Below the pieces are notes generated by a model. The model worked only from the letters and a program-made list of their open reading frames with translations. It was not told the DNA's origin and did not search any database. Source: an uncultured Dorea sp. (GTDB lineage: Bacteria > Bacillota > Clostridia > Lachnospirales > Lachnospiraceae). Taken from it: a stretch of 64,000 nucleotides of DNA. Shown here piece after piece: positions 8,744 to 16,864 of the stretch. Within the stretch, counting starts at the first letter, position 1. Each line of letters opens with the position of its first letter. The stretch covers positions 85,581 to 149,580 of the forward strand of contig CAJUMF010000001.1 of NCBI GenBank assembly GCA_910586965.1, given 5' to 3'. The position numbers and the translations under genes were made by a program.

Positions 8744-9877
8744 ATGCAGTTCAGAGATTTAAAGTACCAATATCAAGTATTAAAAGAGGACATAGACGCA
8801 GCAATGTTAAAGGTTGCGTCTGATTGTAATTTCATTAGCGGAAAACAAGTAAAAGAGTTAGAAGAAGAACTGGCAGAATATGTAGGAGTAAAGCACTGTA
8901 TTTCCTGTGCTAACGGCACAGATGCGCTGAGTCTTGCTATGATGGCGTGGGGGATTAAAGAAGGAAATGCAGTGTTTGTTCCCGACTTTACATTCTTTTC
9001 CACAGGTGAGATTGTTTCTTTTGCTGGAGCAACGCCGGTGTTTGTTGATGTGGATCTGGACACCTATAATATATCCATAGACAGTCTTGAGAAGAAAATT
9101 AAAGATACGATTGAAGAGGGAAAACTTACGCCAAGAGCGGTAATTCCAGTTGATTTGTTCGGACTTCCGGCAGACTATGACAATGTAAGGAAGATTGCTG
9201 ATAAGTATAACCTGCTCGTTTTGGAAGATGGTGCTCAGGGATTTGGCGGAAGGATTGGGGAGAGGAGAGCCTGCAGTTTTGGCGATATCAGTACGACATC
9301 CTTCTTCCCGGCAAAACCTCTTGGATGTTATGGTGATGGCGGTGCAGTTTTTACGGATGATGATGATATGGCTGCTTTACTTCGGTCAATCTGCGTTCAC
9401 GGAAAGGGAACGATGAAATATGATAATGTAAGGATTGGTCTGAATTCAAGGCTGGATACCATGCAGGCGGCAATCTTGGCTGTTAAACTAAGGGCATTTA
9501 ATGATTATGAAGTTGCTGATATTAATAAAGTGGCAGAAAGGTATACAGAGCTTTTGAGTGATGTTGTTAAGACGCCGGTTATTCCTGACGGCTTCTATTC
9601 AAGCTGGGCGCAGTATACGATACAGTTAGACAGCAGGAAAGAGCGGGATGGACTTCAGGCAGAATTAAAGAAGAATGATATTCCGAGTATGGTGTATTAT
9701 CCGAAACCGATGCATAAGCAGCAGGCTTTTGACGGATTGCTTTTTAATGATAAAGATTATGTTAATACAATCCAATTATGTGATACCGTGCTGTCTCTTC
9801 CCATGCATCCTTATTTAACTGCGGAAGATATGGACACAATAGTTGAAGTGATAAAGCAGTACAAATTAAGAGCTTAA
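8744..9877 (+). CDS. DegT/DnrJ/EryC1 sugar aminotransferase
   Basis: A 377-residue PLP-dependent aminotransferase of the sugar nucleotide type. CANGTDALSLAM (PLP phosphate site), VLEDGAQGFGG (aspartate to the pyridine nitrogen) and TSFFPAKPLGCYGDGG, containing the Schiff-base lysine, are intact, so it is an aminotransferase and not a histidine-containing dehydrase. The N-terminus FRDLKYQYQVLKEDID resembles WbpE/WlbC-type enzymes acting on UDP-3-keto-glucuronate derivatives, but 3- or 4-keto deoxysugars are equally possible. RBS AAAAAAGGAG precedes the ATG. About 160 AT-rich bases separate it from the GtrA gene. Confidence 0.9.
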   Translation: MQFRDLKYQYQVLKEDIDAAMLKVASDCNFISGKQVKELEEELAEYVGVKHCISCANGTDALSLAMMAWGIKEGNAVFVPDFTFFSTGEIVSFAGATPVFVDVDLDTYNISIDSLEKKIKDTIEEGKLTPRAVIPVDLFGLPADYDNVRKIADKYNLLVLEDGAQGFGGRIGERRACSFGDISTTSFFPAKPLGCYGDGGAVFTDDDDMAALLRSICVHGKGTMKYDNVRIGLNSRLDTMQAAILAVKLRAFNDYEVADINKVAERYTELLSDVVKTPVIPDGFYSSWAQYTIQLDSRKERDGLQAELKKNDIPSMVYYPKPMHKQQAFDGLLFNDKDYVNTIQLCDTVLSLPMHPYLTAEDMDTIVEVIKQYKLRA

Positions 9878-9917
9878 ATGAATTTTGCATTCAATGATAG
9901 CGGGGTAGATTTTTTAA

Positions 9918-11936
9918 ATGATTTTAAAGGACAATTATAAGACAAAAAAATATGACTATATTTTTGCATGGCTCTTGACAGGTTTTATATTTTCTTTCTC
10001 CGTGTGCTTGGTAATATTAAGTGAAAGCAGATCCATTACTAATCTGTATGATGTGGGAAAGGTGTATGAAATTCAGGATAATGTATACAGGACAGCAATT
10101 GTTCGGGATAAAGGACATCAGGAAAGCTCGGGAAAAGTGGTATTGGATCAAGGCTTTTATGAGTACGGGATAGGTATAAAAAAGGGTAAGAACCAATATA
10201 ATTATTTTTGTGTTCAGTTAAAAAACGTAACTTCTGATACCATTGAATGGACAATCGATTTTAGAAAGCAAAAAGACGGGAAAATAAAAAAGAGCAATAA
10301 AGTATCTTGTTCATTGCATGACGGGATGAATATAATTAGTATTCCTTCAAAATCATTTAATGCGATAGCTGTAGAGATATATGGAGAAAACGGTTCATCA
10401 TTCTATGTTGAAAAGATGCAGTTAAGAGAGACAAAGCCTGTTTTTGAAAAAAATAAAGCTTTGAAGATTATGATTGTTTCTTATCTAATGTACCTTATTA
10501 CTTCTGGATTTTTTATATTTGCCTGGTGTAAAATTGGAATTTCTTTTCACTTTTATAGATGGATAGAAAGATTACAGAAAATATATATCCTGATTGCGAA
10601 ATTATTTTGGAAGATTATGAAGCACCTTCCTTTGAACCAGCGAGGAAGAGATGGCCTGATAACATCATTATTCGTTTTCATGTTTTTATATAATGTACAG
10701 GTAGAGATAAAGCAGATTTATTATACAGACTTCAATAGTCATCTTTTAGTTTATTTGTTTTTATTGTTGATTATTGCAATATTATCGATTGAGCCAGCTT
10801 TGAAAAAGAAAAAATGGAACAATAGCTTAGTGTGGAGCTGGCTATTTCTGTGGATAATGGCCTGTATATCGGATGCATTGCTTCCAAAGAATTTTCGCTT
10901 TACTGGATATGCAATGGTCCTTGTGGTAGGTTTTTTCATATTTATATGGAATAATATGGAAAAACCAGAGGTACTTACAAGGAACTTTGTCCGGGCTGTT
11001 CATATTTTTCTGGTTTTGATCACACTTTTTTGTCTGTTATGCCGGCCTGAGAATACAGGGGAAACGGCAATGAGGTATGCGGGTATCAGCAAGAACCCCA
11101 GTATATTTGCATTGTATTTGGGAACAATTTTCTCTGTGCTTTTAGGAGAAATAGAGAACTCAATAAAAAAGGGTAATGGGATAAAAAAAATACTTCCTTA
11201 TATATTAGAAGGATGTGTCGTATTGGTCTTTTGCTGGAAAGCGCAGTCGGTTTGTCCTCTTTTATGCATAGCCGGAATTTCATTTGTATGGCTGGTAAGA
11301 ATGAACCATTATACAAGGCAAAAGAATTGCCGGAAGATTTTAATATCAATTATAATATGTGCAGTTATTTCGATTATTCCTGTATATCTCAGCATTGATT
11401 GGGGAGTAAAGCATATACCGCAGTCTTTGGGACTTTCTGTAACTTTTGAAGGAGAGCAGCCGGTTGTCAGACAGCAATATGGCATGGTCGCTTATGCCAG
11501 TGATCTGAAAGAAAAATTCGATGAAAGCCGGATCGGACAAAAACTTGGAAAGGCGTCATTATCAGGAATCCTGTCAGGAAGAGATTATTATTACAGAACC
11601 TATTTACGTGATATGAATCTGTTTGGACATGAGGAGAATCCCAAAATGTGGGGGAAAAGACGTCTTCCGCATAATGCAGTGCTTGGTATCGCACACCGCT
11701 ATGGAATCTTCGCAAGCGTTCCTTATATTCTAATGCTTGTTATGGTAATTATCAGGACGTTTCGGTATAGTAGGAAGGAAAAGCCCTATGCTGCTGTGCC
11801 GTTTTACGTCTGTTTGACATCTATTGTAATGTCAATGGCAGATAATGTAGAGCAGCCATTTGTGTGGCTGCCTTGGATTGGGCTGTATTTGATGATGGGA
11901 ATTGTATTTGATGATAAGTTATGTGCGAAAGAATAG
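9918..11936 (+). CDS. Large membrane protein resembling O-antigen ligase/polymerase
   Basis: A 672-residue polytopic protein. One N-terminal helix (about 15-33) is followed by a roughly 135-residue hydrophilic, probably extracellular beta-rich domain, then a helix near residue 190, and about ten further helices. Near the C-terminus a large loop contains GRDYYYRTYLRD and KRRLPHNAVLGIAHRYGIF; the PHN-x-L-x4-R-x-G pattern is what is seen in the Wzy_C/O-antigen ligase family. It ends the polysaccharide locus and most likely polymerises or transfers lipid-linked glycan. The extracellular N-terminal domain is unusual for plain WaaL proteins. Confidence 0.65.
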   Translation: MILKDNYKTKKYDYIFAWLLTGFIFSFSVCLVILSESRSITNLYDVGKVYEIQDNVYRTAIVRDKGHQESSGKVVLDQGFYEYGIGIKKGKNQYNYFCVQLKNVTSDTIEWTIDFRKQKDGKIKKSNKVSCSLHDGMNIISIPSKSFNAIAVEIYGENGSSFYVEKMQLRETKPVFEKNKALKIMIVSYLMYLITSGFFIFAWCKIGISFHFYRWIERLQKIYILIAKLFWKIMKHLPLNQRGRDGLITSLFVFMFLYNVQVEIKQIYYTDFNSHLLVYLFLLLIIAILSIEPALKKKKWNNSLVWSWLFLWIMACISDALLPKNFRFTGYAMVLVVGFFIFIWNNMEKPEVLTRNFVRAVHIFLVLITLFCLLCRPENTGETAMRYAGISKNPSIFALYLGTIFSVLLGEIENSIKKGNGIKKILPYILEGCVVLVFCWKAQSVCPLLCIAGISFVWLVRMNHYTRQKNCRKILISIIICAVISIIPVYLSIDWGVKHIPQSLGLSVTFEGEQPVVRQQYGMVAYASDLKEKFDESRIGQKLGKASLSGILSGRDYYYRTYLRDMNLFGHEENPKMWGKRRLPHNAVLGIAHRYGIFASVPYILMLVMVIIRTFRYSRKEKPYAAVPFYVCLTSIVMSMADNVEQPFVWLPWIGLYLMMGIVFDDKLCAKE

Positions 11937-12231
11937 CTCTTAAAAGTTTGTCTGTTTTTTACTGTCTTGTTTTTTATATTTTGATATTATGTATATATTG
12001 ATTTAAGCCCCAAATTACATAATAGTAATATTTTTATAGAGCTTGCAAATGGATTTTATTATATTTATTCTTCTGACAAGAACTCCTAAATTTCAAATAA
12101 GAGGTTACATAAATTATAAAAATTAAACTAAAAACATAATACTTATCCACATAATGTATTCCATATACATCCATTTCTTAATAAAATTATGTAAATGAAT
12201 GAAAAATACAGATATATGAGGGATGGATAAT
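11937..12231. other. AT-rich intergenic boundary of the polysaccharide locus
   Basis: About 295 bases without a gene. The sequence is strongly AT-rich with several possible -10 hexamers (TATATT, TATAAA, AATACT) but I see no convincing -35/-10 pair, no hairpin terminator after the ligase-like gene and no repeat. It separates the glycan locus from the regulator that follows. Confidence 0.5.
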
Positions 12232-12558
12232 ATGGATTATGAAATGCTAGGAATCCGTATCCGGGAGGCACGGAAGAGTAGAGGTTATACACAAAGCGAA
12301 TTGGCGGAATTGACGGAATATTCAGTACAGCATATCTCACATGTAGAGACAGGGAGTACCAAGTTAAGTGTTGAACTGCTTATCTGTATAGCGAATGCAC
12401 TGGATGTATCTCTGGATGATCTGTTGAGAGACAGTTTAGACCTCAGTCCGAGGGCTCAGCATAACATATCAATAGATGTTAATTCAGCAAAAGAGAGAGA
12501 TGCAATTGTACGAATTGTAAAAATATTGGAAGAAGAGATAGGAAATCTGAGGAATTAA
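12232..12558 (+). CDS. XRE-family helix-turn-helix regulator
   Basis: A 108-residue DNA-binding protein. An HTH_3/cro domain covers residues 1-65 (LGIRIREARKSRGYTQSELAELT, then SVQHISHVETGSTKLSVELLICIANALDV), followed by a short helical tail containing RDAIVRIVKILEEEI. I choose ATG 12232 because GAGGG lies 9 bases upstream; the in-frame ATG 12223 abuts that RBS. It stands alone between the polysaccharide locus and a structured RNA, so it may regulate either. Targets are not evident from sequence. Confidence 0.85.
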   Translation: MDYEMLGIRIREARKSRGYTQSELAELTEYSVQHISHVETGSTKLSVELLICIANALDVSLDDLLRDSLDLSPRAQHNISIDVNSAKERDAIVRIVKILEEEIGNLRN

Positions 12559-12663
12559 AGTCGGATAAAAATTATTAATTTGTGTCATGTTTGTTGAATG
12601 TTCTGTCAATTTGCGATGAGATATAAATGATACAAAAAATATGAAAAAATAATTAAAGATATA

Positions 12664-12692
12664 TTGACAAAGCGCGGCAAGAGTGGTAATAT
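12664..12692 (+). promoter_or_regulatory. Sigma-A promoter of the structured RNA
   Basis: A perfect TTGACA box, a 17-base spacer and TAATAT lie upstream of a non-coding stretch that ends in a strong terminator. Transcription should start near 12699. Confidence 0.8.
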
Positions 12693-12698
12693 GTTTGT

Positions 12699-12997
12699 AA
12701 CAAATAACAAAGCTGATTTACAAGACAGACGCGAGCTGTAAGTAAAGGGCAGTTATTTTATCGGCACAAGTGTTGAGGAGAGATTTCTGAGAAAAGGCGC
12801 TAAGTATCAGGAATCGAAAAATTTATGAAAGGTAGGTACGGACCACCGAAGGATTAAATTTTTAAATAACAGAATCGGGCAGATACTTGAAGGAACATCA
12901 GGGAATTTGGACCGAAGATGAAAGAGGTAAAAAGAATGATTGAAAAATCAGCGTAAAGGCGGGTATTAGCGATAGAGTTGATACCCGTCTTTACTGT
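12699..12997 (+). ncRNA. Structured non-coding RNA of about 300 nt, family not confirmed
   Basis: There is no plausible ORF between a consensus promoter and an intrinsic terminator. Complementary segments suggest a compact fold: GCTGAT (12711) with ATCGGC (about 12759) enclosing the hairpin ACAG/CTGT; a 9-bp helix AAAAATTTA/TAAATTTTT (about 12818 and 12855) enclosing GGTACGGACC and CGGACCACCG; and a long-range 7-bp pairing of AAGTATC with GATACTT. Size, purine-rich loops and a free-standing position in a Clostridia genome are compatible with the raiA motif or another large clostridial RNA class, but I cannot confirm a family from memory. Confidence 0.7.
12955..12997 (+). terminator. Intrinsic terminator of the structured RNA
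   Basis: A 12-bp stem (AAAGGCGGGTAT with ATACCCGTCTTT, one G-U pair) with a 14-base loop, followed by ACTGTTTGT. It closes the non-coding transcript. Confidence 0.85.
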
Positions 12998-13066
12998 TTG
13001 TCATTTTATACAAGAATACGGTGCCTGGTGAAGAATAATTATATGTATCTTGCAGGGAAATTGTGA

Positions 13067-13096
13067 TTGACGTCTTGTGCAAAAATACAATATAAT
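13067..13096 (+). promoter_or_regulatory. Promoter of the FIST/MCP operon
   Basis: TTGACG, an 18-base spacer and a perfect TATAAT lie about 35 bases before the FIST start codon. Confidence 0.7.
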
Positions 13097-13131
13097 AAGG
13101 TTAGTTTAATAATTAAAGAGAGAGAGGTCCC

Positions 13132-14190
13132 ATGATGAAACAATTTTTTGGAATGAGTCAGCGTGGAGAGTTGCGGGAGGCGGTTCATGGATTGAGCAGA
13201 CCGCAATTTATTATGCTGCTCTCTAATAAAGAGCAGTTTGAAGCCCATGTAAGGGAGTTAGAAGGGCTTTTCCCTGGCGTGCCAAGTATTGGATGTATTG
13301 GCATGAGTTATGACACAAGAGTTGTGGAGAATGGAGTAGGTGTGATCGCATTTTCGGACGGGGTCCGTGCGGCGACGAATGTGTTAGAGCAGGTGTCTGT
13401 AATGCCGGTGAAATATATCAGCCGACTGGAAGAGGATATGAAGACGGTTGGCGGTTCGCAAAACGATACGGTATGTATTGATTTTTGCTCTGGAAATGAT
13501 GCATGTGTGCTGACTACGATCAATACAGTGTTAAAGCGCAAAAAGATATCGCTTGTGGGCGGGACAGGAGATGCCGGAAAGGTGTCTGCCAATGGCAGAG
13601 TGTATGAGGATGCGGTAGCATATGGCCTGATAAAGAATTTGAATGGAAAAGTGAAGACATATAAGGAGAACATTTATCGTCAGATGGAAGATTATCAGTT
13701 TATTGCATCCCGCACAGATCGGGCGAATTATGTTATCGGTGCGTTAAATGATCGACCGGCGAAGCAGGTGTATCAGGATATACTTAAGGTATCAGAGAAC
13801 GATATTACAACGCAGACATTTAAGAATCCTTTTGGGAAGATTAATGGGGACGACACCTGCATTATATCGATAAAAGAGGTGAAGGGTGATTCGTTGGCGT
13901 GTTTCCGTCAGGTGAATGATTCAGACGTACTTGTTCTGCTTGAGCTTGGAGATTACAAAGAGGTGGTGAGACAGACAATCCGTGAGATCCAGAGAGATTT
14001 TCCGAGACTTTCGGCTGTATTTTCTGTAAATTGCCTGTTCCGTTATCTGCTCTTTACTCAGAATAATTATATGCAGGAGTATTTAAGTGAGATGAGTGCC
14101 CTTGGCAGCCATGCGGGATTGGTTGGATATGGAGAACATTATAACAATCGATTTGTAAATCAGTCTATGACCTGTGTGGTATTTGAATAG
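13132..14190 (+). CDS. FIST-domain sensory protein
   Basis: A 352-residue soluble protein with the FIST_N (about 20-200) and FIST_C (about 210-340) arrangement: PSIGCIGMSYDT, SLVGGTGDAG in the first half; NDRPAKQVYQDIL, GLVGYGEHYNNRFVNQSMTCVVF at the end, the usual FIST_C closing block. FIST domains are predicted small-ligand sensors (amino acids are suggested). A second ATG at 13135 fits the RBS AGAGAGG slightly better. It lies 15 bases upstream of a soluble chemoreceptor signalling protein and has no output domain itself, so the two probably form a split receptor. Confidence 0.88.
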   Translation: MMKQFFGMSQRGELREAVHGLSRPQFIMLLSNKEQFEAHVRELEGLFPGVPSIGCIGMSYDTRVVENGVGVIAFSDGVRAATNVLEQVSVMPVKYISRLEEDMKTVGGSQNDTVCIDFCSGNDACVLTTINTVLKRKKISLVGGTGDAGKVSANGRVYEDAVAYGLIKNLNGKVKTYKENIYRQMEDYQFIASRTDRANYVIGALNDRPAKQVYQDILKVSENDITTQTFKNPFGKINGDDTCIISIKEVKGDSLACFRQVNDSDVLVLLELGDYKEVVRQTIREIQRDFPRLSAVFSVNCLFRYLLFTQNNYMQEYLSEMSALGSHAGLVGYGEHYNNRFVNQSMTCVVFE

Positions 14191-14205
14191 AGGGGGTAGG
14201 AAAAG

Positions 14206-15156
14206 ATGGCATTTTGGAATAAGAGCAAGCAGGAAATAACTATGAAGCCTGAAAATGAAAAGAGTCTGTACCCGGTATTGCATGTAATGGGAAGCCTTAA
14301 AGATTATCATACAGAACTTGTGCAGAAGGAAGTGGATTCTCTGAGAGAGCTGAGTGAAATTGGGCGTTCTTTTGGAGGAGTGATGAAGGAAGCGGGAGAT
14401 TTCCAGAACAGGCTTGAAGATTTTGGAGAGAATTTTGCAAGTATAGAGGATGTATCTGGTGAATTTGTGACGGTGAAAGACACGATTGCCAAATCCGTGG
14501 ACCATGCGCAGGATGAGGTCGAGGAGCTTAAGAACAGTTCGAGGCAGGTTGAGGCTCATTTCAGTGAGATGGGAAGTACTTTTGAAGACCTGCAGATGGC
14601 AGTGGAGAAGATCAAGCGGTGTACGAGCAAGATCATCAATATTGCGGAGCAGACGAATATCCTTGCTTTGAATGCGTCTGTAGAAGCAGCCCGTGCGGGA
14701 GAGCAGGGCAAGGGATTTGCAGTGGTTGCAGTAGAGGTAAAGAAACTTGCGGAAGAGATCAAGAACTTGACGGGTGAAGTGGATTCTGGTATTAATGAGG
14801 TGGAGCAGGGTGCTGATAAGCTTAACAACAGCATCGAGACTTCCCAACAAGCTTTGGAAAAGAGTATCGAAAAGGTGAATGAGACTTACGATATGTTTGA
14901 CGAAATTACGCAGTCAGCAGAAGGCGCGACAACAGTTCATTCGGAGATTTCCGGAGTGATTGAGAATTCGAAGGCGGCCTTGCAGCAGTTATGCGGATTC
15001 TTTGATCAGATAAAGGATCGGTATCAAGACGTTACGCATCATATTGATCGAGCGGGAGATCTGGGAACAACGAAAAGTGCTATGTTTGAGGATATTGATA
15101 ATATGATGGCTCAGATTCCGCCGATAATAAAAGAATATACCTCTGAAGAGCGATAA
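14206..15156 (+). CDS. Soluble methyl-accepting chemotaxis signalling protein
   Basis: A 316-residue coiled-coil protein without membrane helices. The highly conserved MCP hairpin tip is present near residues 145-175 (EQTNILALNASVEAARAGEQ, then GKGFAVVAVEVKKLAEEI). The N-terminal 60 residues contain no recognisable sensor. It follows the FIST gene behind an AGAGGGGGT RBS, so FIST probably supplies sensing and this protein the output to CheA/CheW, which must be encoded elsewhere. Loss of membrane anchoring suggests a cytoplasmic stimulus, or a role other than swimming. Confidence 0.88.
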   Translation: MAFWNKSKQEITMKPENEKSLYPVLHVMGSLKDYHTELVQKEVDSLRELSEIGRSFGGVMKEAGDFQNRLEDFGENFASIEDVSGEFVTVKDTIAKSVDHAQDEVEELKNSSRQVEAHFSEMGSTFEDLQMAVEKIKRCTSKIINIAEQTNILALNASVEAARAGEQGKGFAVVAVEVKKLAEEIKNLTGEVDSGINEVEQGADKLNNSIETSQQALEKSIEKVNETYDMFDEITQSAEGATTVHSEISGVIENSKAALQQLCGFFDQIKDRYQDVTHHIDRAGDLGTTKSAMFEDIDNMMAQIPPIIKEYTSEER

Positions 15157-15187
15157 AATTTTGAGATGAAAAATTTAAAAAAACCTA

Positions 15188-15216
15188 TTGACAAATGAGA
15201 AACTGTGTAGTATAGT
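15188..15216 (+). promoter_or_regulatory. tRNA-Gly promoter
   Basis: TTGACA, a 17-base spacer and TATAGT, with the tRNA beginning about 34 bases downstream of the -10 box. Confidence 0.75.
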
Positions 15217-15249
15217 AATTATTGTTCTGAGGAACAAGCCTTAAGAAAT

Positions 15250-15322
15250 GCGACAGTGGCTCAGTTGGTAGAGTACGACCTTGCCAAGGTCGGGGTCGCG
15301 GGTTCGAACCCCGTCTGTCGCT
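15250..15322 (+). tRNA. tRNA-Gly (anticodon GCC)
   Basis: A 73-nt cloverleaf: acceptor GCGACAG/CTGTCGC with discriminator T, D-loop AGTTGGTA, anticodon loop TTGCCAA giving GCC, and T-arm GCGGGTTCGAACCCCGT. The 3' CCA is not encoded, so it is added after transcription. It has its own promoter and terminator, making it a single-gene unit. Confidence 0.96.
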
Positions 15323-15335
15323 CTTAGAGATGGAG

Positions 15336-15376
15336 ATACTTAGATGAATGCAGAAGTGTTTATCTAAGTATTTTTA
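15336..15376 (+). terminator. Terminator after tRNA-Gly
   Basis: A 10-bp perfect stem ATACTTAGAT/ATCTAAGTAT with a 16-base loop, followed by TTTTATT. Confidence 0.85.
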
Positions 15377-15422
15377 TTATGTATTGAAATCAATTTACAT
15401 ATAGAAGACAGGATGGGATAAG

Positions 15423-16838
15423 ATGATGGAAGATATCAGAAAAGAAACGAAGGGAAATGAGAAATCAGAAGTTTTGCGCAATCCATTGGCTTATGAGAGG
15501 GTAGGGAGACTTATTGCGAAATTTGCCATACCGGCGATCATCAGTATGCTGGTGAGTTCGTTGTACAATATCGTTGATCAGATATTTATCGGCCAGGGTG
15601 TGGGGATGCTGGGAAATGCGGCGACTAATGTTGCATTTCCGGTTTCTATTATCTGTACGGCGACAGCGCTGCTGCTCGGAATCGGCAGTGCATCTAACTT
15701 TAATCTGGAGTCGGGGGCCGGGAATCAGGACCGGGCGAACAGGATTATGGGGACGGGGCTTTCTATGCTGGCAATCTGCGGATGTGTGATTGCTATAGTT
15801 GTGATTCTGTTTCTAAATCCGCTTCTTAATATCTTCGGGGTGACACCGGATATCCTTCCTTACGCGCAGGACTATCTTGGAATCACTGCGTTTGGAATCC
15901 CTTTTTTGATCCTTACTACCGGCGGGAACCATCTGATCCGGGCGGACAGAAGCCCTACATATTCTATGGCATGTATGCTCACCGGGGCGGTGATCAATAC
16001 GATTTTAGACCCCACATTTATCTTTGTGTTCCGCTGGGGAATCAAGGGAGCAGCGTGGGCGACAGTGATCGGGCAGGTAATCTCCGGCGTGTTGGTGATC
16101 GTATATTTTTCTAAGTTCCGTCATCTGGATCTGGAGTTTAAAATGTTGAAACCGCAGGCAGAGTTCCTTAAGGCGATCGTGTCTCTTGGAATGGCCGCCT
16201 GTGTGAACCAGATTGCTATGGCGGCTGTCCAGATTACTATGAACAATACGCTGAGACATTACGGAGCGGCGTCCATGTATGGGACGGATATCCCGCTGGC
16301 ATGTGTGGGTGTCATCTCGAAAGTCAATATGGTCTTTATGTCAATCTGCATTGGCACTTCCCAGGGATGCCAGCCTTTGTGGGGCTTTAATTATGGAGCG
16401 AAAAATTATGGGAGAGTGAGGGAGGCATTTCGGAAGGCGTTTCAGATCTCTTTGACGGTGGGGATTATATTTTTCTTGTGTTTCCAGCTATTCCCAAGAC
16501 AGATTGTCAGTATCTTTGGGACGGGAACGCCGGAGTATTTTCATTTTGCGGAGCGGTATTTTAAGATATTTATGCTGATGACTTTTATCAATGGAATACA
16601 GCCTATGTGTTCAGGGTTCTTTACGTCTATCGGGAAGGCGAAGCTAGGTATTGTGGTGTCGCTGACAAGGCAGGTAATCTTTTTGCTGCCGCTTATCTTG
16701 ATCTTTCCGGTATTTATGGGAATTGACGGGGTGATGTACGCCGGCCCGATCGCGGACGGAGCAGCGGCAGCGGTGGCTGTCGGGTTTGCAGTGAGGGAGC
16801 TTCGGAGGATGAGGAGCAGGGATATATCAGACAATTAG
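15423..16838 (+). CDS. MATE-family efflux transporter
   Basis: A 471-residue membrane protein with twelve predicted helices and two related halves. The N-terminal KFAIPAIISMLVSSLYNIVD followed by FIGQGVGMLGNAA, and the later GTSQGCQPLWGFNYGAKNYG, are characteristic of the MATE branch that includes clostridial sodium- or proton-coupled multidrug exporters. Two adjacent ATGs (15423, 15426) could start it. It is a single-gene unit between tRNA-Gly and a shared terminator. The substrate is unknown. Confidence 0.92.
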   Translation: MMEDIRKETKGNEKSEVLRNPLAYERVGRLIAKFAIPAIISMLVSSLYNIVDQIFIGQGVGMLGNAATNVAFPVSIICTATALLLGIGSASNFNLESGAGNQDRANRIMGTGLSMLAICGCVIAIVVILFLNPLLNIFGVTPDILPYAQDYLGITAFGIPFLILTTGGNHLIRADRSPTYSMACMLTGAVINTILDPTFIFVFRWGIKGAAWATVIGQVISGVLVIVYFSKFRHLDLEFKMLKPQAEFLKAIVSLGMAACVNQIAMAAVQITMNNTLRHYGAASMYGTDIPLACVGVISKVNMVFMSICIGTSQGCQPLWGFNYGAKNYGRVREAFRKAFQISLTVGIIFFLCFQLFPRQIVSIFGTGTPEYFHFAERYFKIFMLMTFINGIQPMCSGFFTSIGKAKLGIVVSLTRQVIFLLPLILIFPVFMGIDGVMYAGPIADGAAAAVAVGFAVRELRRMRSRDISDN

Positions 16839-16864
16839 CGGGAGGTTGTCCCGCTAATTTTTTA
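16833..16864 (+). terminator. Bidirectional terminator between convergent genes
   Basis: An 11-bp perfect stem AATTAGCGGGA/TCCCGCTAATT with a 5-base loop and T runs on the plus strand; the AATT ends also serve the minus-strand oxidoreductase, whose stop lies inside it. Confidence 0.85.

Noticed and set aside
8744..9877. CDP-4-keto-6-deoxyglucose 3-dehydrase (RfbH)
   Set aside because: The protein is about 60 residues too short and retains the Schiff-base lysine that RfbH lacks.
14083..14850. 255-codon antisense frame over the chemoreceptor gene
   Set aside because: Composition of an antisense frame and no start signal; the plus-strand MCP motifs are unambiguous.
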